In this document: positions 51,297 through 62,103 of the stretch, piece after piece
Layout of the letters: every line of letters begins with the position of its first letter
Position numbering within the stretch: the first letter of the stretch is position 1
Source: Microcyclospora pomicola
Taxonomy: Eukaryota; Ascomycota; Dothideomycetes; Capnodiales
DNA length: 64,000 nt
Direction of reading: 5' to 3'
NCBI GenBank assembly: GCA_002786065.1
Contig: NHNY01000018.1
Coordinates: 124,001 to 188,000, forward strand
Position numbers and translations under genes: made by a program
Notes under the pieces: generated by a model
Databases searched by the model: none
What the model was told of the DNA's origin: nothing
The model's input: the letters and a program-made list of their open reading frames with translations, nothing else

Positions 51297-54200
51297 TCAT
51301 TGCGGCTCCGGTCTCGGTGAACCAGGCAAGGCACTGCCTTCAGCTGTAATCGTTGGTAGGTTCGTCGTGCTGTCGTTCGCACCCAGGGTAGCGACCACAC
51401 TGCTAGACCCATCATCCAGCACCTGCTTGCGCTCCTTGTGTTTCAGGCGATCCGCCTGAGAGAACTTGAGCATGTTCTCTTGGGTCAGTTTGCCACCAGT
51501 TTCATGTTGAGCGGTCGGTGGGACATTGCGATGCCCGAGTTTCAACTTGGGGTCCTCGCCCGAATCGATGAGAACGTCATCGCGTAATGAGATAGCCTTC
51601 TCCTCGGCATCCTGCTGTAGCTGGGCGAGATCCCCGGCACTGTGCTCGATCGCGGCGCGATGTGCAAATTCGAGCCGATTGAGTTCAGATGTCATGTGCT
51701 CTTGCGGATCTTGACGTACGGACGACTTGTCGGACACGAATGAGGAGTTGTTGCGTACGACTGGAGGTCGAGAGGTTTTTGTTCCCTTGTTATGATTCTT
51801 GATCAGCTCAGCACGCTTCTTTCGGCCCTCGATGGCCCATTTCACGAGCATCTTTTCGAGATTCGGTTTTTTGACAGGCTTGGCTAGGTAATCGTCCATG
51901 CCTGACATCTGACATTTCTCTCTGTCGCCTTGGATGGCGGAAGCAGTCATGGCGACGATCGGCGTTCCTTGTATGGTTGGGTCGTCCACGAATGGTGCCG
52001 CATTGCGGATCGTATATGTCGCCTGATAGCCGTCCAGGATTGGCATTTGCACGTCCATCAAGATAACGTCCGGTCGTGGTTGGTTGGACTGTAAGTAATC
52101 AAGTGCTTCTTTACCATTCCACACTGCAGTGACCGGGAAGCCTAGCTTCTTTATGGTCCGCAGCGCAATCTGCTGATTTACTGCGTTGTCTTCGACCACC
52201 AACACATTTGTAGCCTGGCGTTCAGCTTCGCTCAATTCCAGGATCTGCGTTTCTGCGCTCAACGCTCGTAACAAGCCGTTCGTGGTGGCAGTGGACGGGT
52301 CTCGTCTATGCAACGGATTCGCACCCAATCCAGTCGGTGTAGGTGGACCACTTTGATCAGAACCGGGTCGAGATATGGAGATGTCGGACTGCAGTCTATC
52401 AGGTATGCTTCCGATCTCGACCAAAGCCGGCTCATTCGCCTGATAAGGCGCTTTGTGGAAAGGAATCCAGAACATGGCCTTAGTGCCAACCCCCAGCTTC
52501 GACTCCAGCTGGATACGGCCGTGCATGAGTTCGACAAGATTCTTACTGATCGTAAGCCCCAAACCAGTGCCGCCAAATCTCCGCGCTGTGGAGCTATCTG
52601 CCTGTGAGAACGGCTTGAACAGCTTCCGGCGGACCTCTTCCTCAATTCCAATACCTGTATCCTCGACGGTAAAGTGTACCTCAACCATGTCATCGGTTTC
52701 TTTCTGAGTTTTGACCCGCATCGTCACCATGCCCTATACAGCTATTAGCCATCTCACAACACTGTCATGTTTCAATGTTGACAAACCTCGCTTGTAAACT
52801 TCACGCTGTTGGTGACCAGATTAGTCAAAACTTGTCGTAGTCGCCCTGGGTCACCCATGACTTTCCAGGAACGCAACTGCTGGATGTCATCCACATATTT
52901 CAAGCCCTTTCGCTCAGCTGCAAAGCTAAGCATCTTGTTGACGTCGCGAATCACGATCGAGAGATCGAATTGGACCTCCTCAATATCCAGTCGACCACTC
53001 TCCACTTTGGAAAAGTCAAGAATGTCGTTGATGACTGTGAGGAGACCATTGGCACTTCGTTGGATATTCTCGGCACATTCCCGCTGATCTTTGGTCAGTC
53101 CGGTCTGGTCGTCATCCAGCAACAACTCTGACATTCCGATGACACCTGCTATGGGCGTCCGGATCTCATGACTCATGTTTGCAAGGAATTGAGACTTCAT
53201 CTTGGAAGCCTCCTTTGCCGCAGTCGACAGTGCAAGTAATCGGGTGTTCTCACGCTCCTGCTCTCGCAGTTCGTCTTCAGCCGAGCGCAGTTCCGTAACG
53301 TCCATGCTGATCCCGACCACGCCATCAACAAAAGACTTTCCTGCATATTCTCCATTGCGTTCTTGTTTCAGAAGTGGCATAAGCCGAGTGCGGAACCAGC
53401 GCTGGTTCTTCGTTATCTTCACCTCGATTGTCTCGTCCGTTGTATGACCTTCCAGGATTGCTTGAGTAGCTGTCTTGTACGTCGACATTTCTTCTTCTCG
53501 ACGTTGCGCCACAAAAATGTCCCAAATATCCCATCCAATGTAACGCTGCAGCCTGAAAGCTTCAGGTGTTATTTGGTCTTCTTCGCTGGGACTCCACATA
53601 TGCTTTCCCTCAAACAGAGTGAGCTTCTGTTCACGGTTGATGGCCCATAGGGTAATGCCAGCATGTTCAACTACATGCTGAAGCTGTTCCCGGGTTTGTC
53701 GAGCTTCTTCCCGAGCAAGAACAACATCGTGAATATCGGTGCACGTACCGAACCATTTGATAATATTGCCTTGTTCGTCGTGCATAGGGGAGGCACGACC
53801 AAGCATCCATCGCCAATGTCCTTCAGCACTCTTGCATCTATACTCTGTTCTGTACTCGTCGCCGGTTGCAAGACTGTGGGCCCAACGAGGCTTGGCGATC
53901 TCCAAGTCATCAGGATGGAACGCATTCAGCCAGCCCAGCCCGTGGCTTTCTGCATGAGTCAGACCAGTATAGCTATACCATTGGTCTGAGTAAAAGTCAT
54001 GGTTTCCCTCCGTATCGGTAGTCCAAATGAGCTGTGGTATTCTGTTGGTGATGTCCTTGAACTGTTCTTCGTTCTGCTTCTTTTGTAGATTGATTGTGTT
54101 CGTAAAGGCCGTGATATCATTGAACAAGACCAAGCCACCCAGAAACTCCCCCTTGGCATCTGTGAGTACTTCCCCAACTACTTCAAATGTTATTCTGCTG

Positions 54201-55612
54201 CCGTCTTTCGCACTGTACATGCCCACTCTATAGCCCTCAAATCCGACCTGCTCTCGCATCAGACGCATGATCGGGAAGTCCTCCAAGGCCAACTCTTCGG
54301 AGAAATCTTCTTTGTACAGAACGTAACGTGAAAGGAAATCTCGCGCCTGCTCGTTGGAGTCAAACACGCCATCTTGAATCCAAGGATATATCAGCCGAAT
54401 AGCAGCTTTGTTGGGGATTCCAAACGACTCATCCTTCCACATTGCATATGCCGGCATGCTCATGCTGTTCAATATTGCGTCCTTGAGCCTATTGGTTTTG
54501 GTAAACATGGTCGGAGCACTGGTAGATGTGGACTTGGCCGGCGGTCCTTTAGGTGGGAAGTCCATTAGTGGTTGCGCAGTCGGACTAGTGATACTTGAGG
54601 ATGTAGGCGTGCCGCTATTTCGTCCATGTCTGCGCCGCCCAGATGAGTCGCTGGAAGTTGAGCTCATTCCCGAGCTAAGACTGTTTGACAGACTAGTCGT
54701 TGTGCGCGAAACTGTTCTACTAGTGGCCTTGGACGAACTCTGGTCCGACGACGCGGGCGACGGTTCGGCGGTGGCCGCTGTGAAGGTCAAGGTGAAGAAT
54801 TGTTCATCTTCGGTAGCCCAGATCGAAATGATGAGCTGAGCCTGTACGTGGCTGGCAACATCGCCGCGGGTAGTATTTGGCAGACCTGTTCGGGGGTTGC
54901 GATTGGTTGAGAATACCACATCAACCACCACATCATGCACCTCGGTCCTCGACCCGTGCGAGAGCTTGCATTTCGATCCATCCGATATTGTACGAGCATG
55001 TCCTGCTTCACCTAAAGGTGTGGTCTGCTCCGAGTTTTGAGCTCTCGCATGAAAGGTATTGAGTTGCGTTTCCGAACACTGAGATCTGCAAGCGTCGTCA
55101 ACGAGAGTCGATAAGAAATCCTCCCATGCCACGAAAACAGGGCTGCCGCCCTGAAGGAGATCCAGACCAAGTTGCGCCAGAGTTACGCCATGCAGAACAT
55201 CCGTTGCAGAACGGACCTCACGGCTTGCGAGTCTCGTGAGTAGATCTTGATCTGCATCATCTTCCTCGGGTTGGAGCATGACATCGATTCCAAACAAACG
55301 TCCCATGGCCTCATTCGCAAGGACGACCGCTCCTTCCGCCGAGAGCACTAGCACAGGCATCGGAAGATACTGCAGCGCAGTAAACGCCATATCAGCCTTC
55401 AATTTCGAAGGCGGCAATCGAATGGTCAAAGAGTGCCTCCGTCCAGTGGACCGTGTGGGAGAGATGGTGTCTTCATCTCCACTACCTTCGCCCGAAAAAT
55501 AATCATACGTCGGTGTCGTGCCCTCCTCATGCTGAGCACTGGAAGGTAGACTCTCGTCGCTGGAGAAGCCATCGCCCATGAAAGACACCTGGCGAGGCAC
55601 CGAACCAGCCAT
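51297..55612 (-). CDS. Hybrid histidine kinase with PAS domains
   Basis: Exons 55612-52787 and 52733-51297 encode about 1420 residues. The 53-base intron (GTTTGT..TATAG) joins VKFTSE to GMVTMRV inside the ATPase domain. In order: a disordered N-terminus, a PAS-like segment (LQYLPMPVLVLSAEGAVVLA), two or more PAS/PAC units in the middle (IPQLIWTTDTEGNHDFYSDQ; a PAC unit near WRWMLGRASPMHDEQGNI), HisKA with SHEIRTPIAG at about 812, HATPase motifs EDTGIGIE and FGGTGLGLTIS, and a receiver domain with VILMDVQMPILDGY (Asp about 1165). Such kinases feed the Ypd1-Skn7/Ssk1 phosphorelay. The layout resembles the TcsA/Fos-1 type, but that assignment is tentative. No membrane segments are seen. Confidence 0.93.
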
Positions 55613-56935
55613 GATCACCGATTATCCCACGGCGTGTTGTCCCACTGCCACAACCTCTGCTTCCTTCTCCAGCCACTACTCTGGAGTCGATGCGCACAGT
55701 CGCATCGGCTCCCTTGCTACAAGCCGTCTGCCGTATCGAAGACTCTCGCCTAGGACGTGTAGAGGTGTTCTATTGGCCGCGACGTGAGGTTGACTCGCGG
55801 AGATCTGTGGCGAGGTTGCGGGCGGAGAGTGGAGGGCGGCAATGCAGACTATCGCATGCGAGCGCGGATGAGGTGATGTGAGTGTCGATTGTCGCAAGTC
55901 GAGTGTAGGTCTGTCCAGTGGCCAACTGCTTAGCCACCGCGAAAGAATCGTGCACGGCAGACTCGATTTCTATGCATGGGCAGCGGATTCAGCGTGAGGT
56001 CCAGACCTACGTAACGTCAGTGTGCTAATAACGTGGGTCAGCGGTATACTTCGGTACTTCGTGCCGGGGAAGCCGCCGGCTCTTCTATCTCTTGGGCAGA
56101 GAACGACGAAACCACACCAAGCTATACGTCTATGAGCCTGTATACCTATCTAAATGTCCAACATAGGATACAGCAACTTGAACATAGAACCGATACGGCA
56201 CTCTACAGCCAACATGCTTGGTGCTTGATGTGGAATCTCCCGCAAAGTCTCACGCAAAGTTCGGCTTTCTGCACTAAGTTAGGTACTTACTTAACTACCT
56301 ATTTGATATGTATTCTTTGTAAGCCGTACGCAGGATCTCTGCTTTGACCATACCTTAGGTTACCTTACAGTATACCTACGATAAGCGCACCTCCACTTTT
56401 CGCATTCTCTCATCTGGGCGATCAAAATACGCCAAGCTAGGTCATATAGATATTTGTGGTGTCTAGTGGTCACGATGCGGCTCTGAGTCCTTTGACTGCT
56501 GGATTTACGCAGTGGATGGAGTGTTGCAGTCATTCTATGCTATATATACCTACTCGTGACTTCGGCATGCCTTCTAGCCCTTCCCTAGCACATACCTGAT
56601 ACGTCTCGCGAGTTTCAGCTCCGCCAAAACCACACTTGCTGACTTGAATGTACATATATAACTGCTTTCCTCGACTCAATCGCCACCTCGAAACGTGAAT
56701 TGCCACCAAGAAGATGGTCGCGGGTAACGCTGGTGCTGTCACGCTCGGTACGAGGCAGACAGTATACGCGTACGCTCGGGGAGGCGCAATCCATGGAAGT
56801 TGAGTGACTTACGACAGTAAACTGACTTGGACCTCACCAACCACACCTGCGTGCTCGACTGTCAACAAGCCCTCCGGAACATGATCATTTGAGTCCTACA
56901 TCTAGATCTAAACAGTCTATAGGTTCAAAGTCATC
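55613..56935. promoter_or_regulatory. Divergent intergenic region of kinase and WSS1 genes
   Basis: 1.3 kb lies between the start codons. At 56277-56380 there is a cluster of TAGGTA/TACCTA-like words. A minus-strand ORF of 70 codons near 56530-56742 has no recognisable features. Confidence 0.45.
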
Positions 56936-58474
56936 ATGTCAGGCTACCGTGGTCACAACCGTCCAGGTATGGAGGTGCAGCGTTCGTACGCGCAGGAACA
57001 TGAGTGTCTCTTCGACAGCTACGAACATCTTCAAGGTCTTTCCCGTGGCGATGCCGCGCTCATGATGCTGCGTAAGGTAGCATCGATGGTCAAACCCATC
57101 ATGAGGAAACGAGGCTGGAGAGTAAGGATTCTCGCAGAGTTTCTACCACCCGAGTACAACCTCCTAGGTCTGAACATCAACAAAGGACACAAGATCTGCA
57201 TCCGCCTTCGTTATCATCACAATCCAGACCTCTTTATGCCGGTTGAGGAGGTATGCGATACACTTCTACACGAGCTTTCGCACAACGTCCATGGTGCGCA
57301 TGACGCCAAGTTCCACGCATTATGGGAAGAACTACGCGGCGAATACGAGACTCTAGTCATCAAAGGATTCACTGGAGAAGGCTTCCTGTCAGACGGCCAC
57401 GTCTTAGGTGGCGGACGATATGCAGCACCGCCACCACAGGAGATGCGTCGTCTCGCTCGGGCTTCAGCCGAACAGCGACAGAAGCAGAACAAGCTAACCA
57501 AGAATTCCGGGCAGCGTCTCGGAGGCACGCCACTCCATCTGCAAGGAAGTGATGTGAGACAAGTCATCACAAGTCAAATCACTCGACGCAACACCATGAA
57601 CCGAGGATGTGCTTCTGGTCGAGATGACGCCAACCAACTGTCTCAACAATCGGCAGACAACACTTTCAAGACCAAAGCTCAAGAAGACGACGCGAACAAC
57701 AGAGCCATCGCTCAGGCGCTGTACGAGTTGATGGAGCAAGAAGAGGAGCGAAAGCTGAATGGCACCTTTTCAACATCGCCGAAGGATGGCGGCCTGGCTT
57801 GGCATCCCGAGCATGGCCTCTATGATCCGAACCAAGGAAGAAAGCCGGCCACAGGTAAGGCCCGACAGGTCAGTTTGTTGAGCGAAGAAGAGCAGCTACG
57901 GTGGGCTATGCAGGAGAGTACGAAGCCTAAGATTGCGGGTGAGGATGACGACATTCAAATCGTGTCCCCTCTGAGTCCTGTTCATTCACGTCGAAACATG
58001 GCTCCTCCGAGAAAGCCAGTCACTGCTGGACGAGAAGTACCACCTACAGCATCATCATCACACGCAAACCCCCGCATCTCCACGTCAAGTCCCGGCATCT
58101 CCCCAATCACTCCAGTCACTACCATCCGAGAACCTCCCAACCAGGCATCCACGACTCCAACATCGGCAGTATTCGGTGGTGTTGCAATCGACATCTCCGA
58201 ACCATTCAATCCGGATCAGTGGTCCTGCACCACATGCACCTGCATCAACCCAATCCAATATCTGGCCTGCGATGCTTGCGCCAGCGAACGACCTCAAGCA
58301 GTCAGCGTGCGATCACGCGCCTTGGCGGCGCCCCCGACATTGGACCACAGTCTTGCTGTCTCATCGACACAACCAACAAGATTAATCGGCTGGAATTGTG
58401 CGAGGTGTGGTGCGTTCATGGAGCATAAGTGGTGGACCTGTTCGTCTTGTGGCACGATGAAAACCTCTTCGTGA
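56936..58474 (+). CDS. wss1: WSS1/Spartan-like DNA-protein crosslink protease
   Basis: Single exon, 512 residues. The WLM domain occupies residues 15-200 with the active-site motif HELSHNVHGAHDAKFH (His 112, Glu 113, His 116, His 122). Residues 165-420 are polar and disordered. Two RanBP2-type zinc fingers end the protein: WSCTTCTCINPIQYLACDAC and WNCARCGAFMEHKWWTCSSC. Known role: a DNA-dependent metalloprotease that digests proteins crosslinked to DNA, recruited with Cdc48 and SUMO in yeast. The protein is longer than yeast Wss1 (269 residues) and has zinc fingers where yeast has SUMO-interaction motifs; short hydrophobic-acidic stretches such as DDIQIVSPLSP (about 339-349) could be such motifs. 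Confidence 0.92.
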   Translation: MSGYRGHNRPGMEVQRSYAQEHECLFDSYEHLQGLSRGDAALMMLRKVASMVKPIMRKRGWRVRILAEFLPPEYNLLGLNINKGHKICIRLRYHHNPDLFMPVEEVCDTLLHELSHNVHGAHDAKFHALWEELRGEYETLVIKGFTGEGFLSDGHVLGGGRYAAPPPQEMRRLARASAEQRQKQNKLTKNSGQRLGGTPLHLQGSDVRQVITSQITRRNTMNRGCASGRDDANQLSQQSADNTFKTKAQEDDANNRAIAQALYELMEQEEERKLNGTFSTSPKDGGLAWHPEHGLYDPNQGRKPATGKARQVSLLSEEEQLRWAMQESTKPKIAGEDDDIQIVSPLSPVHSRRNMAPPRKPVTAGREVPPTASSSHANPRISTSSPGISPITPVTTIREPPNQASTTPTSAVFGGVAIDISEPFNPDQWSCTTCTCINPIQYLACDACASERPQAVSVRSRALAAPPTLDHSLAVSSTQPTRLIGWNCARCGAFMEHKWWTCSSCGTMKTSS

Positions 58475-58871
58475 AGGATATGAGTGATAAGGAAGCGAAT
58501 CGGCAGGCCCGAGCGGCATCTCAGTATTTATCTGGATGTCCACATGATCATAGCATAGCATAGCATAACTCGGCGTCATCTTCTGGCTTTGGATCTCTGG
58601 CGGGCAGAACTTACTACAAACTTCCTTTCCAGACCTTATTACAGCAATAAGGTCGTGCTGCTGGAACTGTCTATGATATTCATGTATTGCAATACAAGAG
58701 GCAATAGGTACAAAGGGACATGCGTGACCATCCTAGTGGCGGTTCACGTATTCTAGCGCCTCAAACGCCAGCTATACGATATGTACATCTCTCCTGCCAC
58801 GGGGTCCACTCCAAGATCTCTTTCTCTAGTGTCAAATGACAGGCTCCTTGCTCGTGGCTCACAGCGAGGGC
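58475..58871. other. Convergent 3' flanks with a short CATAG repeat
   Basis: This 397-base stretch separates the WSS1 stop from the NUO49 stop. Bases 58549-58568 contain four tandem CATAG-type units. No gene is seen. Confidence 0.5.
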
Positions 58872-60402
58872 TTAGCGGTCGACCTCACCTGCATTGTGTT
58901 AGTATTGACCTAGTTTGTGGCGAAGAGAAATCGAAATACGTACCGAACACAAGATCCATTGTGCCAATGATGGCAACAGCATCGGCAAGCAAATGGCCTC
59001 GTGAAATTTGGTCGAAGCAGGACAAGTGAGCGAATCCAGGGGCACGAATCTTGCATCGATATGGCCTTTCTGAACCGTCCGATACGACGAAGACACCCAT
59101 CTCACCCTTGGGAGCTTCAATAGCGCTGTAAGTCTCTCCCGGGGGAACCGTGTATCCCTTGCTGTAAAGCAAAAAGTGGTGGATAAGTGCTTCCATGTTC
59201 TCCTTCATGGCTGCACGGGGTGGAGGCGCGATCTTGTAGTCTTCGACTTTGATAGGTCCTGTGGGCATCTTGTTTAAGCACTGGTGGATGATGCGTAGAG
59301 ATTGCCGGAACTCCTCCATGCGGCAGAGGTACCGATCGTAGCAGTCACCGTTGACGCCGACAGGAACGTCGAACTCGACTTCGCCATACGCGTCATAGGG
59401 CTGGCTCTTCCGTACGTCCCATGGAATACCTGAACCTCGAAGCATGACGCCGGAGAAGGAGTAGTTGAGAGCATCTGCGGCGCTGACGACGCCAACACCC
59501 TTGGTTCGGCCGATCCAAATACGGTTATCTGTTAGGAGTTCTTCGGTCTCGTCAATCCGGTCACCGAATTGGGTTGCCCATTGATAGATATCGTCGAGAA
59601 GACCGACGGGAAGATCTTGAGAGACGCCACCAGGACGGACATAAGCAGCGTGAAGGCGGGCGCCGGAGACACGCTCGTAGAATTCCTAAGGACAATTTAG
59701 CTGCCTTCCTTAAATCATCAATGCCATCCGCCTTACCATAAGCTTTTCACGCTCCTCGAAACCCCACAAGAATGGAGTCAAAGCACCGACGTCCATTGCG
59801 TGTGATAGGACCGACATGAGATGGTTGAGGATTCGGGTGATTTCGCCAAACAGTGTTCGGATCCACTTCGCTCGCTCCGGTACCTCAATGTTCAAGAGCT
59901 TCTCCACGGCCAATGAGAAACATTGCTCGTTCGTCATCATCGATACGTAGTCCAGACGGTCGAAGTATGGAAGTGCCTGCAAGTATGTCTTGTATTCAAT
60001 GAGCTTCTCTGTTCCACGGTGGAGCAGACCGACGTGAGGATCTGCTCGCACAATCTCTTCTCCGTTGAGTTCCAGGATCAATCGCAGCACGCCGTGTGCT
60101 GCGGGGTGCTGTGGACCGAAATTGACGGTGTAGTGACGGATCTTCCTCTCCTCGGGAGTGTCTGCCAGGTCGTCGGCCTTGTTCATGCTCATGCTGTCCT
60201 TGTCCACCGGTCTACCAAAGCTTGGGTCCACTGCTACAAGACGTGTTGCGTTTACGTTTTCGACATGCTCGGCCATACGCCGGGACGGTGTCGACGAGAG
60301 ACATCTCAAAGGCAGGGCGTTGAAGGAGGAGACGGACGGTCGCTGGCGGAGGCATACTCGCTTCGCGCCATTGACGGCGAGGCGTGTGAAAGGCGCGGCC
60401 AT
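58872..60402 (-). CDS. nuo49: NADH:ubiquinone oxidoreductase 49 kDa subunit
   Basis: Exons 60402-59737, 59685-58944 and 58888-58872 encode 474 residues. The last exon holds only 17 bases, coding the end of the conserved C-terminus FGEVDR; its intron has a TACTAACAC branch point. The family core is complete: [54 protein letters not shown], and [11 protein letters not shown]. This is a peripheral-arm core subunit of complex I lining the ubiquinone site. The start [20 protein letters not shown] gives a mitochondrial presequence. The frame is open upstream with in-frame ATGs at 60540 and 60537 that would add about 46 residues. Confidence 0.95.
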
Positions 60403-60688
60403 GATCAGTGCCCGGACCGCTGACACCGACGGTATTGAAGGGTGGAGAGGAGAGTGGAGATGGTTGTGCCGGCGGTGGTGCTGGAGGAGCGTCGTCCAGC
60501 TGTGTTGCGGTTTCGCCGCTGGTGCACTTCGAAGCATCATTGAAACTAGGTAGGTCTGACCAATCACACCAGAGACAAAGTCAGGCGTTCGGCTTGGTCC
60601 GACATCAAAAAATTATGTGACTAAGGTACGGATCTGAACACAAGAATCACATTGACCTCTTGGAAATAATAATTCAAGAATCGTCGCG
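60403..60688. promoter_or_regulatory. Divergent promoter of NUO49 and RPC40 genes
   Basis: 286 bases separate the two start codons. A CCAAT box is at 60560-60564 (GACCAATCAC), the site type bound by the Hap complex that controls respiratory genes in fungi; use of this site is inference. Confidence 0.5.
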
Positions 60689-61855
60689 ATGCCGAGTTGG
60701 GCGCCTTTAAGTCAGGAGCAGTTGCAACAAAGGCGCATCGTCGAGGTCAATGCTGAGACTGTCACGCACACCTCCGCCACCGACATACCCGGTCACTGGG
60801 GTCCTGGACAAGACGATAGCTGGAACCTCGAAGCCTTCAAGCGTAATCTACGGATTAAATTCCACCATAACAAATACTACGATGCTGCTTTCTCGCTGGT
60901 CGGTGTAGACGCTTCCATAGCAAACGCTTTCCGACGTATACTTCTGGCGGAAGTCCCTACTTTAGCCATCGAGGACGTTTTCATCTTCGATAACAACAGC
61001 ATCATCCAAGATGAAGTCCTCGCGCATCGACTGGGCCTAATACCACTCGCAGGTGGCCAAGAAGGTTTAAAGTGGATGCGATGGTTTAGAAAACCACCTC
61101 CCAAGGACGACTTTGCCGCTCAAGCCGTATACGATCCGGATGAGTACGATGCGGGAGCTACTGTACCCAGCGACTACAACACCGTCGTCCTGACGCTGAA
61201 CGTGGAATGCAGATGGGCGACCGTAGCAGAAGATGGTCGGGACGGCCGTAAGCTGGCCGCGGAAGGGTGCACGGATCCCAAGCAGAAATACGTCAACAGC
61301 AGTGTCTATGCCCGCCAGATCGTCTTCAGTCCCCAAGGTGACCAAGGAAAGTACTTTGCAGGGGCAACTGCCATCCGGCCAGTCAATCCGAATATTCTTA
61401 TCGCCAAACTCCGTCCTGGTCAACGGATCCATGTGCAATGTCATTGCATCAAGGGCATCGGAGCAGACCATGCCAAGTTCAGCCCTGTCGCTACCGCATC
61501 ATACCGTCTCTTACCCCAGATCGACATCATGAAGCCTATCATCGGCGCGGAAGCCAAGAAGTTCGCCCGTTGTTTCCCCAAAGGTGTCATCGAGCTGGTC
61601 AAGGACGAGGCTAGTGGCGAGCAGAAGGCGGTGGTCAAGGATCCGATGAAGGACACTGTGTCGAGAGAGGTCTTGCGTCATGATGAGTTCAAGGGGAAGG
61701 TCAAACTGGGTCGAGTACGCGATCACTTCATTTTCAGCGTGGAATCAACCGGCCAGATCGAAAGTGATGAGTTATTCCTCGAGTCTGTGCGGTTGCTGAA
61801 AGCTAAGGTTGAGAAGTTTAAGAGGCACCTCAGTGAGGTTGAGGAAGGTCGGTGA
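60689..61855 (+). CDS. rpc40: RNA polymerase I and III shared subunit AC40
   Basis: Single exon, 388 residues, slightly longer than yeast Rpc40 (335). It is an alpha-like subunit: SLVGVDASIANAFRRILLAE is the alpha-motif with the dimerisation Arg/Asn residues, followed by DNNSIIQDEVLAHRLGLIP. Downstream IHVQCHCIKGIGADHAKFSP and ASYRLLPQIDI are family-specific. AC40 pairs with AC19 to nucleate assembly of Pol I and Pol III. The initial 40 residues before WNLEAFKRNLRIKF vary between species. It shares a divergent promoter with NUO49. Confidence 0.95.
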   Translation: MPSWAPLSQEQLQQRRIVEVNAETVTHTSATDIPGHWGPGQDDSWNLEAFKRNLRIKFHHNKYYDAAFSLVGVDASIANAFRRILLAEVPTLAIEDVFIFDNNSIIQDEVLAHRLGLIPLAGGQEGLKWMRWFRKPPPKDDFAAQAVYDPDEYDAGATVPSDYNTVVLTLNVECRWATVAEDGRDGRKLAAEGCTDPKQKYVNSSVYARQIVFSPQGDQGKYFAGATAIRPVNPNILIAKLRPGQRIHVQCHCIKGIGADHAKFSPVATASYRLLPQIDIMKPIIGAEAKKFARCFPKGVIELVKDEASGEQKAVVKDPMKDTVSREVLRHDEFKGKVKLGRVRDHFIFSVESTGQIESDELFLESVRLLKAKVEKFKRHLSEVEEGR

Positions 61856-62103
61856 ACGAAGCCAATGCTTTCTGCACGGGTTTTCATGTCGTTGTACAGT
61901 ACTTGCATGCATAGCCTACGGCGTTCTGGAGAATTATTGATGTGCAAACACAGTGGCGTAGTATAGCTCATTCCACGGACACTTATGGCAGCACGGGTCA
62001 TGTAGTGGCATAAACGCAACCATGGCACTCCCACCTTGTGATCGCTTTCTACAAAGTTTAGGAAATTAGGCCTTTCAGGATATCGTTTCTCGTAACGACT
62101 TGC
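61856..62103. other. Convergent 3' flanks of RPC40 and ATG14
   Basis: This 248-base stretch lies between two facing stop codons. Nothing else is seen. Confidence 0.4.

Noticed and set aside
56277-56380. Cluster of TAGGTA/TACCTA words, also at 8413-8442
   Set aside because: Such words are frequent in intergenic DNA of many ascomycetes and no regular unit length was seen, so no telomere-like or satellite claim is made.
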